From Planctomycetaceae bacterium (GTDB taxonomy: Bacteria > Planctomycetota > Planctomycetia > Planctomycetales > Planctomycetaceae): a stretch of DNA of 61,135 nucleotides. Below the pieces are notes generated by a model. That model ran no database searches. It had not been told where the DNA came from and worked only from the letters and a program-made list of their open reading frames with translations. Positions within the stretch are counted from its first letter, which is position 1. Every line of letters starts with the position of its first letter. The stretch covers positions 1-61,135 of the forward strand of contig JAGQQE010000002.1 in NCBI GenBank assembly GCA_020426345.1, in the 5' to 3' direction. A program made the translations under genes and the position numbers. This document shows, piece after piece, positions 35,400 through 44,678 of this stretch.

Positions 35400-37430
35400 A
35401 TGGGTCAGTTTTGGCAAAGGTACGGCATGGCGTTACGAGGAATTCGCGGAGTTGTGTCCGGGACCGCATTGGTTGCATGCATGATTTTTGCGACGACAAC
35501 AACCCTTGCAGCGCCCGGCTGCGGACAAAATCCAGAACCGACAGCCGCAGACAAACCGAACATTGTGTGGCTGATTTCCGAAGATAACTCGAAACACTGG
35601 TTGAAGATCTATGATCCCTCAGGTGCAGCGACGCCCAGGATTTCAGAGCTGGCCAATCACGGATTGACATTCAATCACGCATTCTCAAACGCACCCGTAT
35701 GCAGCGTTGCTCGGACGACTCTGATCACGTCCTGCCTTGGTCCACGAATTGGGACCCAGTTTCACCGAAAAGCAGTATCGGTGCCAATGCCGGATGGTGT
35801 GCAAATGTTTCCTGCACTCTTGCGTCAGGCAGGATATTACACGGCGAACAACAACAAGAAGGATTACAATGCCACTGAAGGATCCGGAGTCTGGGACGAT
35901 TCGTCCAGGAAGGCAACGTGGGGTGGGCGATCCGCAGGACAACCTTTTTTCTACATGCAGAGTTTCGCGACCACGCACGAAAGTAGTTTGCATTTCCCGG
36001 ATGCCGATGTGGATGACAGGCCCACGGTTCATTCTGCCGCCAGTGTCACGCTCGCTCCGTATCACCCTGACACCCCGTTGTTTCGATACACGTATGCTCG
36101 GTATCTGGACCGGATCCAGCAGGTCGACCAGCAAATTGGAAACGTGGTGGATCGCCTGAAAAGCGATGGTTTGCTCGAAGATACCTTTATCTTCTACTTC
36201 GGAGATCATGGGGGCGTGCTTCCACGAGGGAAAGGATATGCCTATGAGAGTGGGCTGCATGTGCCACTTGTGATTCGTGTGCCTGAACGATGGAAGCATT
36301 TAGTTGATCGCGACCTGCCATCACGCGTCGATGGCTTTGTGAGCTTCATCGATTTCGGCGCCACTGTGTTAAGTCTCGCTGATATTGAATTGCCAGAGGG
36401 AATCGACGGTCGGCCATTTCTGGGCAGGAACGTCAGATCCGAAGATGTTGATGAACGCGATGAAGCGTTCGGATATGCGGATCGCTTCGATGAGAAATAT
36501 GATTTCGTGAGGACTCTGCGGAAAGGTAGATTCAAATACATCCGAAACTATCAGCCGTTCAATATCGACAGCCTGCACAACAACTATCGTTATCTGAATG
36601 CTGCATTTCGTGAATGGCGTCAATTGTCAAAGGACGGAAAACTGAATGCTGTTCAGCAGCAGTTTTTCTCTCCGCGCCCGGCAGAACAGTTATTTGATCT
36701 GAACGCGGATCCCCACGAGACGAGTGATCTGGCAAATGACCCGAACTTCAAATCGCAGTTATTGATGCTGCGAACACGATTGGGTGAAATTGTTCGCACG
36801 TTACCTGATCTCAGTTTTGTACCTGAAAGTGAACTCGCCAGAGAAGCGTTCCAACATCCTGTGGAATTTGGACAGGCGAATCAGGCGAAGATCTCCCGAC
36901 TTGCCGATATCGCTGATGCGCCGCTTCATGTTGGGGACGCCATCAAATCCGGACAGGCCGTTGAGGTGTCTTCAGTACTGCATCGACTCGCCGCCGCGCG
37001 CGCATCGGAAGATTGGCTGGAACGTTACTGGGGCGTCATCAGTACAACCGCCATTGGTTCGCAGTTTGGCTGGAATCATGTCCGCAGCCTGAAAGACGAT
37101 ATGCTGACGATTGCCCGAAACGACGCGTCTGTCCTTGTCCGCTGTCGGGCCGCCGAATTTCTTGGTCTGAGTGGTCTGGCGGATCCCAGGGAATTTCTGA
37201 GTGCAGCCATTTCCGGGTCCACGTCCGATATTGAGGCCGGATTGATTCTGAATAGTGCCGCGTTGTTGCACGATGTTGGTACCTGGGGCTTCCCGAATCA
37301 TCCCTTCGCAGCGATGAGCCAGTGGCCAGTGACGGTAGAGCCATCTATCATTCCCGATGGATATGCCCGGTTTGATGCCGTCAAACGCCGCCTTGAATAC
37401 CTTGCGCCTGCGAAAAAAGAAAACGAATGA
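35400..37430 (+). CDS. Sulfatase with C-terminal extension
   Basis: A 676-residue exported sulfatase. A signal-like segment (TALVACMIFATTTTLA) is followed by the start of the alkaline-phosphatase-like fold, NIVWLISEDNSKHWLKIYD (metal-binding Asp), and the formylglycine site VCSVARTTLITSC. The motif C-S-V-A-R deviates from C-x-P/A-x-R at position 3 but keeps Cys and Arg. Later motifs: FYFGDHGGVLPRGKGYAYES (second metal site) and RTLRKGRFKYIRNY. Beyond the sulfatase domain (about 480 on) the C-terminal 170 residues are helical, HEAT-like and of unknown role. ATG 35400 has GGAAAG upstream; 35346 and 35427 are alternatives. The stop overlaps the next gene in ATGA. It likely cleaves sulfate from a sugar; the substrate is unknown. 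Confidence 0.85.
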   Translation: MGQFWQRYGMALRGIRGVVSGTALVACMIFATTTTLAAPGCGQNPEPTAADKPNIVWLISEDNSKHWLKIYDPSGAATPRISELANHGLTFNHAFSNAPVCSVARTTLITSCLGPRIGTQFHRKAVSVPMPDGVQMFPALLRQAGYYTANNNKKDYNATEGSGVWDDSSRKATWGGRSAGQPFFYMQSFATTHESSLHFPDADVDDRPTVHSAASVTLAPYHPDTPLFRYTYARYLDRIQQVDQQIGNVVDRLKSDGLLEDTFIFYFGDHGGVLPRGKGYAYESGLHVPLVIRVPERWKHLVDRDLPSRVDGFVSFIDFGATVLSLADIELPEGIDGRPFLGRNVRSEDVDERDEAFGYADRFDEKYDFVRTLRKGRFKYIRNYQPFNIDSLHNNYRYLNAAFREWRQLSKDGKLNAVQQQFFSPRPAEQLFDLNADPHETSDLANDPNFKSQLLMLRTRLGEIVRTLPDLSFVPESELAREAFQHPVEFGQANQAKISRLADIADAPLHVGDAIKSGQAVEVSSVLHRLAAARASEDWLERYWGVISTTAIGSQFGWNHVRSLKDDMLTIARNDASVLVRCRAAEFLGLSGLADPREFLSAAISGSTSDIEAGLILNSAALLHDVGTWGFPNHPFAAMSQWPVTVEPSIIPDGYARFDAVKRRLEYLAPAKKENE

Positions 37431-38536
37431 AAACGTCCGAAACCGTAAAAAAGTGGTTGGTTGAACAAGGTGGTGTTGAGGGGCCACTTGTCCTCGGAGA
37501 AACGGCATTCCATCACTTTGGTGGCAACGCTGGTGAAAAGGCCGAGGATATGGCCGGTTCGCAAAACCAGGCAGGGTCAGACGCCGTTGTGGTTCCGTTG
37601 CCGCTGTTTACTCGGCTCCGTGCAACCGGGAGCGACCGTGCGCGATTCCTGCATAATTTCTGTACCAACAATGTGAAGGCACTTTCCCCTGGACAATCGT
37701 GCGAGGCTTTTTTTACGGATGCGAAAGCGCGAGTGCTGGCCCACGGCTGGATACTTGCTGGCGAGGCGGAACACGAAATCTGGATGCTCAATCCGGATGC
37801 AGGGGCCTTGTGCGAACATCAGAACAAATACATCATTATGGATGATGTGGCCGTAGAAACTCTTTCCACGCCGGTGGCTGGCTTTGCGATCTGTGGAACC
37901 CGCATTCAGGATGCGCTGGTGGCGTCACAAAACACGGAGGCGGCAAACGCTTTGGCAAACTCCTGTGGTCAATCTGTAATCAATGGCCTTCATGGTTCAA
38001 TTCGCTGGCTGAAACCCTCCCTGAGTGAAGGGGAAGCCGTGATTTTCAGTTTGCCTGAGGAGGATGTGGTCTCCGTTCTCCAGGATTGGATGGCATCAGG
38101 AATAATGCTCGCGGGGTACCCCCGGTTCGACCTGCTGCGAATCAGGGATCGACTGCCAGTATTCGGTATCGATTTGTTGAGCGATACGATGGCTCCGGAA
38201 GCCGATCGCAACAAGAGGTCGATCAGCTACTCAAAAGGTTGCTATCTCGGTCAGGAGCCGATTGCGCGAATTGATGCAATGGGCCACGTCAACAAATGCA
38301 TTCGTCGGCTCACTCTGGATTCGGGTGACATCAGCCAATTCGACTGGACGGGTGCCTCTGTCCAGTCGGTTGACGGTGAGGCACTTGGGAAGATTAGTTC
38401 GTGGCAACAAAGCTCTCCAACAACGGTGGAAGCTTTGGCCATGCTGCGCACCAGGGACTCTTGCGCTGGTACCGGAGTTCGGGTATTGTGCGGTGTGAAT
38501 GCAGTTTCGGCGGTTGTGGTAAAGTCTGGGGAATAG
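37427..38536 (+). CDS. YgfZ/GcvT-like folate-binding protein
   Basis: A 369-residue protein of the YgfZ/GcvT family. The hallmark KGCYLGQEPIARIDAMGHVN (about 267) contains the family's K-G-C-Y-x-G-Q-E, with Cys and Gln-Glu intact. An N-terminal LRATGSDRARFLHNFCTNNV and FTDAKARVLAHGWIL also match. In other bacteria YgfZ-type proteins use tetrahydrofolate to help assemble or maintain Fe-S enzymes such as MiaB. The gene overlaps the sulfatase stop by ATGA, so the two are made together; sulfatase maturation by an anaerobic-type enzyme also needs Fe-S, but no such enzyme is visible and the link is speculative. The first 45 residues look like a linker. Confidence 0.85.
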   Translation: MKTSETVKKWLVEQGGVEGPLVLGETAFHHFGGNAGEKAEDMAGSQNQAGSDAVVVPLPLFTRLRATGSDRARFLHNFCTNNVKALSPGQSCEAFFTDAKARVLAHGWILAGEAEHEIWMLNPDAGALCEHQNKYIIMDDVAVETLSTPVAGFAICGTRIQDALVASQNTEAANALANSCGQSVINGLHGSIRWLKPSLSEGEAVIFSLPEEDVVSVLQDWMASGIMLAGYPRFDLLRIRDRLPVFGIDLLSDTMAPEADRNKRSISYSKGCYLGQEPIARIDAMGHVNKCIRRLTLDSGDISQFDWTGASVQSVDGEALGKISSWQQSSPTTVEALAMLRTRDSCAGTGVRVLCGVNAVSAVVVKSGE

Positions 38537-38938
38537 AGTCTTCCAGCCAACATCTTCGTGCTGCTGTTGTCCTGTGCATTTTGAATACAGGCCGGTGTTG
38601 AACTTGCTCTTGCGGTTTTTTTGCCAAATACCGTTTCCGGTCGTATCGCAAACTGCGGTTACAGGAATTTGGAAAGGATCGGTAGGTTTTACTGCTGTGG
38701 TTGTCATGCATTGCGGATGTCCGCAGCCTGGCGAATCGAGCCGAAACCAGGTGAGCGAAGCTTCCGCGTCATTAGAAAACAGGTAGAATTGCTGGACTGG
38801 AGGCTCTGAGAGCCCGGGGCAGCCTGCGTCCTGTGCGATCGTCGTCGTTTTGCAGTGAGATCGACATCTGACATTGGCAAACGCGGAACGATGGCCCCTG
38901 AACTATTCGTTTCTACGCACTTCGAGAAGAGGGCAAAA
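38537..38938. other. 402-bp region upstream of the metalloprotease
   Basis: No gene is recognised. A TAGAAT at 38784-38789 matches a -10 box, with no matching -35 at 17 bases, so it is only a hint. GGCTCTGAGAGCC (38802-38814) can form a 5-bp hairpin downstream of it. The metalloprotease frame is open from 38855, but the purine-rich AGAGGG favours 38939. Confidence 0.3.
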
Positions 38939-41824
38939 ATGGTTTGCAAGCTGTTTTGCTGGCTGAAACCGGCCACATTTCTGTCGGCAGCGCTGTGTGC
39001 GATGTCCGTCAGCACTATTGCTCAGGAAGGAGGTTCGCCTCCGGAGTTCCCGCCACACGCAAAGGTCCTGGAGGGGTATGAGAAGGTGGTCACCAAGGCG
39101 AACATCACCCCGATGTATACGCTTTGGACTCGGGCCAAAGACAATCAGATGCTCGCGGAATTGCCGCGGACATTTGCGTCCAAGAAGTATTTCATTGCAT
39201 TAACGGTTGCCAGTGGCGAAACCTATGCCGGCCTGCAGGCCGGAGAGTACTACGTCTACTGGCGTCGATATGACAAGCATCTTGCGCTGATTGAACCCAA
39301 TATCAGCATCCGGGCAAATGGAGACAAAGAGGCTGAGTCCTCAGTGAAGCGTCTGTTCACGGATCGAGTACTGCTCGAGGTCCCTATCGTGACCATTGGG
39401 CCGGGTGGCGGACCTGTCATTGATATGGATGCGATGCTTGTTGGTCGGGCCAATCAGTTTTTCGGATTTGATGTCAGTCCGAATCCCACGATGGTTCGGA
39501 ACAACATGTTCAAAATTGCGACGGCCAAGGCGTTTGAGAACAATGTTGAAATCGCGTTCGAGATTCCGACAAATGGTGGGTTGCTGAAGACCGCGCACTA
39601 CTCAATTAGTGACATTCCTGACAGCACGGGCTACAAGCCTCGCGAAGCTGACACCCGTGTGGGGTACTTCACGACGAATTACACAGACCTCGCCAAATAC
39701 AACGACCGCGAAACTTCGATCCGTTACATCAATCGCTGGCACCTTGAGAAGGCTGATCCCAAGTTGAAGATCAGTCCGCCGAAGGAACCCATCGTTTTCT
39801 TCATCGAGCACACGACTCCGGTACGTTATCGTCGCTGGGTTCGGGAAGGCATTATTTCGTGGAACAAGGCCTTTGAAAACGTCGGGATTTCTGACGCGAT
39901 CGAAGTGTACTACCAGGATGCCACGTCCAAAGCTCACATGGACAAAGATCCTGAGGACGTGAACTTCAACTTTGTCCGCTGGTTAAACAATGACATTGGA
40001 ACAGCCATCGGCCCAAGCCGAGTCCATCCTCTGACCGGACAGATTCTGGATGCGGATATCATTCTGACGGATGGCTGGATTCGTCACTATCAAAAGGAAT
40101 TCACGGAATCGCTGCCTAAAGTTGCCATGGAAGGGTTTGGCCCGGACACGCTGGCCTGGCTTGCGGAACATCCCACCTGGGATCCTCGTATTCGACTGGC
40201 GCCCCCTTCTGAACGGCAGTCTATTCAGCAGGAAATTGCTCGTCAGTCCGCGATGCCGTTTGTTGGGCATCCACTGGCGTCCGGTGATCCTCGCATGATT
40301 GGTCGCAATGAATTTGATGGATTGATGGGACGTCAATCTCAGGTCAATGGCATGTGTATGGCGGCCGATGGAATGGGTTTCGACCTGGCCCTGATGCAGA
40401 TGACTCTGGCCTTGATGGATGCTGACGACAAGGGGGAGAAGGCTGACGAAGAGAAAGAAGAGAAGAAGGAAGAGGACAAGAAAAAAGATGAGCCGAAAGA
40501 GCAGATGCTCGACGGCATGCCTGAATCTTTCGTTGGTCCTCTGATTGCGCATCTCGTCGCACATGAAGTTGGTCACACTCTCGGTCTTCGACACAACTTC
40601 AAAGCCTCCAGCGTCTACACACTCGCCGAAATCAACAGTGAAAAAGTGAAAGGGAAGAAGCCGCTGGCAGGTTCGGTGATGGACTACATCGGCACGAACA
40701 TCAATCTGGGTGCCGGCGAGATCCAGGGCGACTACTGTATGACGGGCATTGGTCCCTATGACATGTGGGCCATCGAGTACGGTTACACATTCGGTGACAC
40801 GAAGCCGGTACTTGCTCGCGTCGCGGAGCCCGAGCTGGTTTACGCCACAGATGAAGATACTTCAGGACCGGACCCACTGGCTCGCCGTTATGACTTCAGC
40901 AAGGATCCTGTGGACTACGCCGAAAATCAAATGAGGCTTGCAAAGCATCACCGCGAAAAACTGCTTAGCTCGTTCATCAAAGACGGGGATAGCTGGGACC
41001 GTGTTCGATACGGCTACGAACTGACACTGAGCCTGCAGACAAAATCACTTTCGATGATGTCCAACTGGCTGGGTGGTGCCTTCGTCAACCGCGATAAGAA
41101 AGGCGATCCCAACGGCCGAATGCCAATTAACGTCGTACCGGCTGAGCAGCAGCGGACCGCCCTTCGCTTCGTGATCAACAATGCATTCAAGGATGAAGCG
41201 TTTGGTTTGTCGTCTGAACTCGTGACAGCCATGGGACTTGATAAGTGGCTGGATAACCCACGTTCTGCCTTCAATGATTCTACGTGGCCAATTCACGATC
41301 GGATCATGGGGATTCAGGCTTCCATGCTGACTGGAATCATGAATCCTACGACGCTGGAGCGTGTTTACGACAACGAGTTTCGTATTCCTGCTGATCAGGA
41401 CAGCCTGACGCTGCCGGAACTGCTTCAGACACTGACCAATGAAATCTGGAGCGAGCTGGATGCCAAGGCTGAGGGAGAATACACCGCCCGCAAGCCTTTC
41501 ATTTCAAGCCTGCGATTGAATCTTCAACGCGAGCACATGCAGCGACTGATCGATCTGAATATGCCCGCCAACGCTGCCGATTCTGCCGAGCGCGCGATTT
41601 CCATGCTCGCGTCAGAACAGTTGCGACAGATTCTCAAAAAGATTGAATCGGCCCAGGCCGCTGCGGCTGATCGTCACGATCCATACACAACGGCTCACCT
41701 GTCTCAGGCGAAGTCAAGGATTGAGAAGGCTCTGGATGCCGATTACATTCTCAACCCTTCGCGTGGTGGTGGCAGTGGTGGCGGAATGATTATCCGTCTC
41801 GGACAGGAAGAGGAAGCTCGCTAG
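38939..41824 (+). CDS. Zinc metalloprotease (metzincin-like), large exported
   Basis: A 961-residue exported protease. After a signal (ATFLSAALCAMSVSTIAQ) comes a beta-rich region (KYFIALTVASGETYAGLQAG; VDSSVKRLF-like) resembling DUF5117/DUF5118. The zinc-binding motif is HEVGHTLGLRH (His 542, 546, 552), the HExxHxxGxxH of metzincins, followed by SVMDYIG, a likely Met-turn. Just before it lies a 28-residue Lys/Glu-rich stretch (about 495-522), and a helical C-terminal region ends in a Gly-rich tail. Length and architecture match secreted metalloproteases common in planctomycetes and Bacteroidetes. Start at 38939 has AGAGGGCAAAA upstream; frames to 38855 and 38891 are longer. The stop TAG adjoins repeat copy 4. 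Protease activity is very likely, the target unknown. Confidence 0.88.
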   Translation: MVCKLFCWLKPATFLSAALCAMSVSTIAQEGGSPPEFPPHAKVLEGYEKVVTKANITPMYTLWTRAKDNQMLAELPRTFASKKYFIALTVASGETYAGLQAGEYYVYWRRYDKHLALIEPNISIRANGDKEAESSVKRLFTDRVLLEVPIVTIGPGGGPVIDMDAMLVGRANQFFGFDVSPNPTMVRNNMFKIATAKAFENNVEIAFEIPTNGGLLKTAHYSISDIPDSTGYKPREADTRVGYFTTNYTDLAKYNDRETSIRYINRWHLEKADPKLKISPPKEPIVFFIEHTTPVRYRRWVREGIISWNKAFENVGISDAIEVYYQDATSKAHMDKDPEDVNFNFVRWLNNDIGTAIGPSRVHPLTGQILDADIILTDGWIRHYQKEFTESLPKVAMEGFGPDTLAWLAEHPTWDPRIRLAPPSERQSIQQEIARQSAMPFVGHPLASGDPRMIGRNEFDGLMGRQSQVNGMCMAADGMGFDLALMQMTLALMDADDKGEKADEEKEEKKEEDKKKDEPKEQMLDGMPESFVGPLIAHLVAHEVGHTLGLRHNFKASSVYTLAEINSEKVKGKKPLAGSVMDYIGTNINLGAGEIQGDYCMTGIGPYDMWAIEYGYTFGDTKPVLARVAEPELVYATDEDTSGPDPLARRYDFSKDPVDYAENQMRLAKHHREKLLSSFIKDGDSWDRVRYGYELTLSLQTKSLSMMSNWLGGAFVNRDKKGDPNGRMPINVVPAEQQRTALRFVINNAFKDEAFGLSSELVTAMGLDKWLDNPRSAFNDSTWPIHDRIMGIQASMLTGIMNPTTLERVYDNEFRIPADQDSLTLPELLQTLTNEIWSELDAKAEGEYTARKPFISSLRLNLQREHMQRLIDLNMPANAADSAERAISMLASEQLRQILKKIESAQAAAADRHDPYTTAHLSQAKSRIEKALDADYILNPSRGGGSGGGMIIRLGQEEEAR

Positions 41825-41921
41825 CTGTCCCTTGAAGAATCGGGGCAGGCACGCTGCACGGCCGTAAACCGCAGTGTTTTAAGGTCTTCTGCTCGAGCTG
41901 GTCCCGTTTTTCAACAGGCTG
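41825..41921 (+). repeat. MITE-like element, copy 4
   Basis: This copy begins one base after the metalloprotease TAG. The left arm is CTGTCCCTTGAAGAATCGGG, the middle CGCAGTGTTTTAAGGTCTTC and the right arm GGTCCCGTTTTTCAACAGGC. Flanks: CTAG on the left (contains the stop) and CCAG on the right. It is followed by the strong terminator at 41971. Confidence 0.8.
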
Positions 41922-41970
41922 CCAGGCGGGAGGCTGGCAATTCTGCCTGTTTCTGTTCATATGACTTGAG

Positions 41971-42005
41971 ACCCGTCCCCGGGCAATTCCGGGGACGGGT
42001 TTTTT
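41971..42005 (+). terminator. Strong intrinsic terminator
   Basis: ACCCGTCCCCGG (41971-41982) pairs perfectly with CCGGGGACGGGT (41989-42000) over 12 base pairs, with a 6-base loop GCAATT. TTTTT follows directly (42001-42005). This is a textbook Rho-independent terminator for the metalloprotease transcript, reading through repeat copy 4. Confidence 0.9.
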
Positions 42006-42242
42006 CGTGCGCAGTCAATAAGAATCAATACATTCCATCCAACCGAATCCAATTGGTGCATAATTCAGGGTTCAACTGTGGAGCTACGGCAACAAATCGG
42101 AACGTTCATGCCGTCATGCCGGAATCCGTGACCTATTCTCCAGTATCGCCATTATTGGCGTGGTCTGTCCGAACGTTCAGGAAGAACGCGGAGACTGCCG
42201 GGGAAAGTAGAAACTGGTTACCGCACACGGAGTTCCATCGAA
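42006..42242. other. cpaF leader region
   Basis: This 237-base stretch lies between the strong terminator and cpaF. A CATAAT at 42059-42064 resembles a -10 box but has no convincing -35. GGAG lies about 10 bases before the ATG at 42243. No other feature is seen. Confidence 0.35.
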
Positions 42243-43553
42243 ATGATTGCCCCTGTTAAGACGTCTCGGTCAAGCACGAACGATTTCGAAACATTAAAGT
42301 CGCACATTCACGGCAAGCTGGTTGAAAAGCTGGATCTGACCCGTCTGTCGGAACTGGAAGGTGATAGCCTGCGACGTGAGATTCGCGTCGTAGTCGAGCA
42401 CCTTTGCGATACCGAGAATCCGATGCTGAATCGTTCCGAGCGTGAACGATTGGTGGAAGAGGTTCTTGATGAGGCGTTTGGCTTCGGTCCGCTGGAACTG
42501 CTCCTGAAGGAAGAGGGCGTTGCGGACATCATGATCAACGGCCCAAAGCACGTCTTCATCGAAAAAGGAGGACGAATTCAGAAGTCTGATGTTACGTTCC
42601 GCGACAACGATCACCTGTTGCAGATCCTGGACCGCATCGTCTCCAAGGTCGGTCGCCGCGTCGACGAAACCTCTCCGATGGTGGACGCGCGATTGCCGGA
42701 CGGTTCGCGTTTGAATGCAATCATCCCGCCTCTGGCACTTGACGGTCCTTCGCTGACGATTCGTCGCTTCGGGTCGAATCCGCTGACACTGGAAGACCTG
42801 CTGAAGTTTGGTGCGTTCACGCCCGAGATGGTCATGTTCCTTGAAGGCGGGATGAAGGCTCGTCTGAATATGATCATCAGCGGAGGTACTGGTTCTGGTA
42901 AAACCACGCTGCTGAATACGCTTTCAAGCTTCATATCGAACGAGAATCGAATCATCACCATCGAAGACGCGGCGGAGCTTCAATTGCAGCAGGAACACGT
43001 GCTGCGACTGGAGACTCGTCCTCCAAATATTGAAGGCAAAGGGCGAGTGACCGCCACCGACCTTGTCAAGAACGCCCTTCGTATGCGACCGGACCGGATC
43101 ATCATCGGCGAGTGTCGAGGTGGTGAAACGCTGGACATGCTTCAGGCGATGAATACTGGTCACGATGGTTCTTTGACAACAGTGCACGCCAACAATCCAC
43201 GTGATGCAATCTCTCGTATTGAAACGCTGATTAACATGAGCGGTATTGAATTACCGCTTTCGGCCATTCGAAAACAAATTTCCTCTGCCGTTCACCTGAT
43301 CATTCAGGCGAATCGCCTTCAGGGCGGGCCGCGTAAAGTGACCTATATTACAGAGGTTGTGGGCATGGAAGGTGAAACGATTGTTATGCAGGACATCTTT
43401 AAGTTCATACAGGACGGTATTGGCGAAAACGGCAAAGCGTTCGGGCATTTCGAATCGACGGGTGTTCGTCCGAAGTGCATCGAACAGCTCGAATCAGCCG
43501 GTGTTCGTCTGCCATCAGGGTTGTTTGCCCAACGGACAATGCGAACGCCTTAG
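42243..43553 (+). CDS. cpaF: CpaF/TadA-type secretion ATPase
   Basis: A 436-residue hexameric secretion ATPase of the Tad/Flp pilus type. It has the N-terminal domain with [36 protein letters not shown], Walker [14 protein letters not shown] (about 223), the Asp box [12 protein letters not shown], Walker B-like [16 protein letters not shown] and the His box [14 protein letters not shown]. It powers pilus or pseudopilus assembly with TadB and TadC, encoded next. The neighbouring pilin, secretin and TadZ genes are not in this window. Start ATG 42243 with GGAG upstream. The following tadB start is 95 bases further on. Confidence 0.93.
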   Translation: MIAPVKTSRSSTNDFETLKSHIHGKLVEKLDLTRLSELEGDSLRREIRVVVEHLCDTENPMLNRSERERLVEEVLDEAFGFGPLELLLKEEGVADIMINGPKHVFIEKGGRIQKSDVTFRDNDHLLQILDRIVSKVGRRVDETSPMVDARLPDGSRLNAIIPPLALDGPSLTIRRFGSNPLTLEDLLKFGAFTPEMVMFLEGGMKARLNMIISGGTGSGKTTLLNTLSSFISNENRIITIEDAAELQLQQEHVLRLETRPPNIEGKGRVTATDLVKNALRMRPDRIIIGECRGGETLDMLQAMNTGHDGSLTTVHANNPRDAISRIETLINMSGIELPLSAIRKQISSAVHLIIQANRLQGGPRKVTYITEVVGMEGETIVMQDIFKFIQDGIGENGKAFGHFESTGVRPKCIEQLESAGVRLPSGLFAQRTMRTP

Positions 43554-43647
43554 TCAGGAATCGTTCGGCTAATGATCTCTCTCTGTTGATGAATTGTTTT
43601 ACGTTGCAACTGGCTCTTCGACGGAATCGAAAAAACTGGGGACCACT

Positions 43648-44610
43648 ATGGATCCAACACTGATCTACATGGGAGCTGCCTTTATCGGCGTGCTTGCGCT
43701 CGTTTTCGGTCTCGGCCAGATCCTTACTGCCGGAGGGGATTCGAACCTCGAGGCGCGTTTGGCTGCGTTTACCGGTGCGGCCGAACCGAGTCGCAAAGAG
43801 ATTGCAGACTCATTGATTCGCGATGGCCTGGACGGGGCTAACGGTCTTGTCAACGCGATTGTGAAAAGATTTGCGTCTCTGCCGATGTTCTTTCGCCAGG
43901 CAGATTGTCCACTGAAGTTTGAACACTTCCTTGGCGCGTGTGCAGGAGCCGCAGCGCTGGGGGCCATGTTCACGATGATCGCAAGAGCCCCTGCTCCGAT
44001 GATTCCTCTGGGTGCTGTTGGTGGGTTCTGCACCCCCTGGCTCTGGCTGCTGCTGCGTCGCCGCAGTCGATTCCGGCGTTTTGAAAAACAGCTCCCGGAT
44101 GCCCTCGAGCTCATGGGACGCGCTCTGCGTTCCGGACACAGTCTTGCTTCGGGCCTGAATGTTGTTGCCTCTGAAATGCCAGCACCGATTTCGACGGAAT
44201 TTCGCACTGTGTATGACGAGCAGAATCTTGGGATTCCGCTGGAACAGGCACTTCGAAACATGCTTCTGCGGGTGCCAAACCTGGACCTCAAATTCTTCGT
44301 AACTGCGGTTGCCATTCAGCGTACGGCTGGGGGCGACCTCGCCGAGATTCTGAACAAGATCAGTTTCCTGGTTCGCGAACGCTTCAAGTTGCTTGGGCAG
44401 GTGAAAGCACTGACCGGCGAAGGTCGAATCAGCGGTGTGGTACTGATGGGTCTGCCAGTCGCTCTGTTCTTCGCAGTGTATTACATCAATCCTGACTACG
44501 TGATGGTGCTGTTCGAGCATCCGACTGGGCAGAAAATGATGTATGCGGCGATCTTCATGCAAGTGCTTGGTGCCATCGCAATTAAGAAGATCGTCGATAT
44601 CAAAGTCTGA
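43648..44610 (+). CDS. tadB: TadB-like inner-membrane protein
   Basis: A 320-residue type II secretion F-domain protein. It has an N-terminal TM (LIYMGAAFIGVLALVFGLGQ), the F-domain with KQLPDALELMGRALRSGHSLA at the usual place, and FFVTAVAIQRTAGGDLAEIL. Two further hydrophobic segments are in the C-terminal part. It forms the platform of the Tad pilus with TadC. Start at 43648 has GGGG upstream; a longer frame to 43594 adds a doubtful N terminus. It follows cpaF by 95 bases and precedes tadC by 69, so one operon. Confidence 0.9.
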   Translation: MDPTLIYMGAAFIGVLALVFGLGQILTAGGDSNLEARLAAFTGAAEPSRKEIADSLIRDGLDGANGLVNAIVKRFASLPMFFRQADCPLKFEHFLGACAGAAALGAMFTMIARAPAPMIPLGAVGGFCTPWLWLLLRRRSRFRRFEKQLPDALELMGRALRSGHSLASGLNVVASEMPAPISTEFRTVYDEQNLGIPLEQALRNMLLRVPNLDLKFFVTAVAIQRTAGGDLAEILNKISFLVRERFKLLGQVKALTGEGRISGVVLMGLPVALFFAVYYINPDYVMVLFEHPTGQKMMYAAIFMQVLGAIAIKKIVDIKV

Positions 44611-44678
44611 TTTGACGTCAAAATTTATGTTGATTGATTGAGAACTCAGAGTCCGCCGTTTTTTGAAAAGTCAGTGCC

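Noticed and set aside
40423-40506. Purine-rich GAA/AAG stretch as a tandem repeat or CRISPR
   Set aside because: It encodes a charged Lys/Glu loop inside an intact gene and has no repeat-spacer structure.
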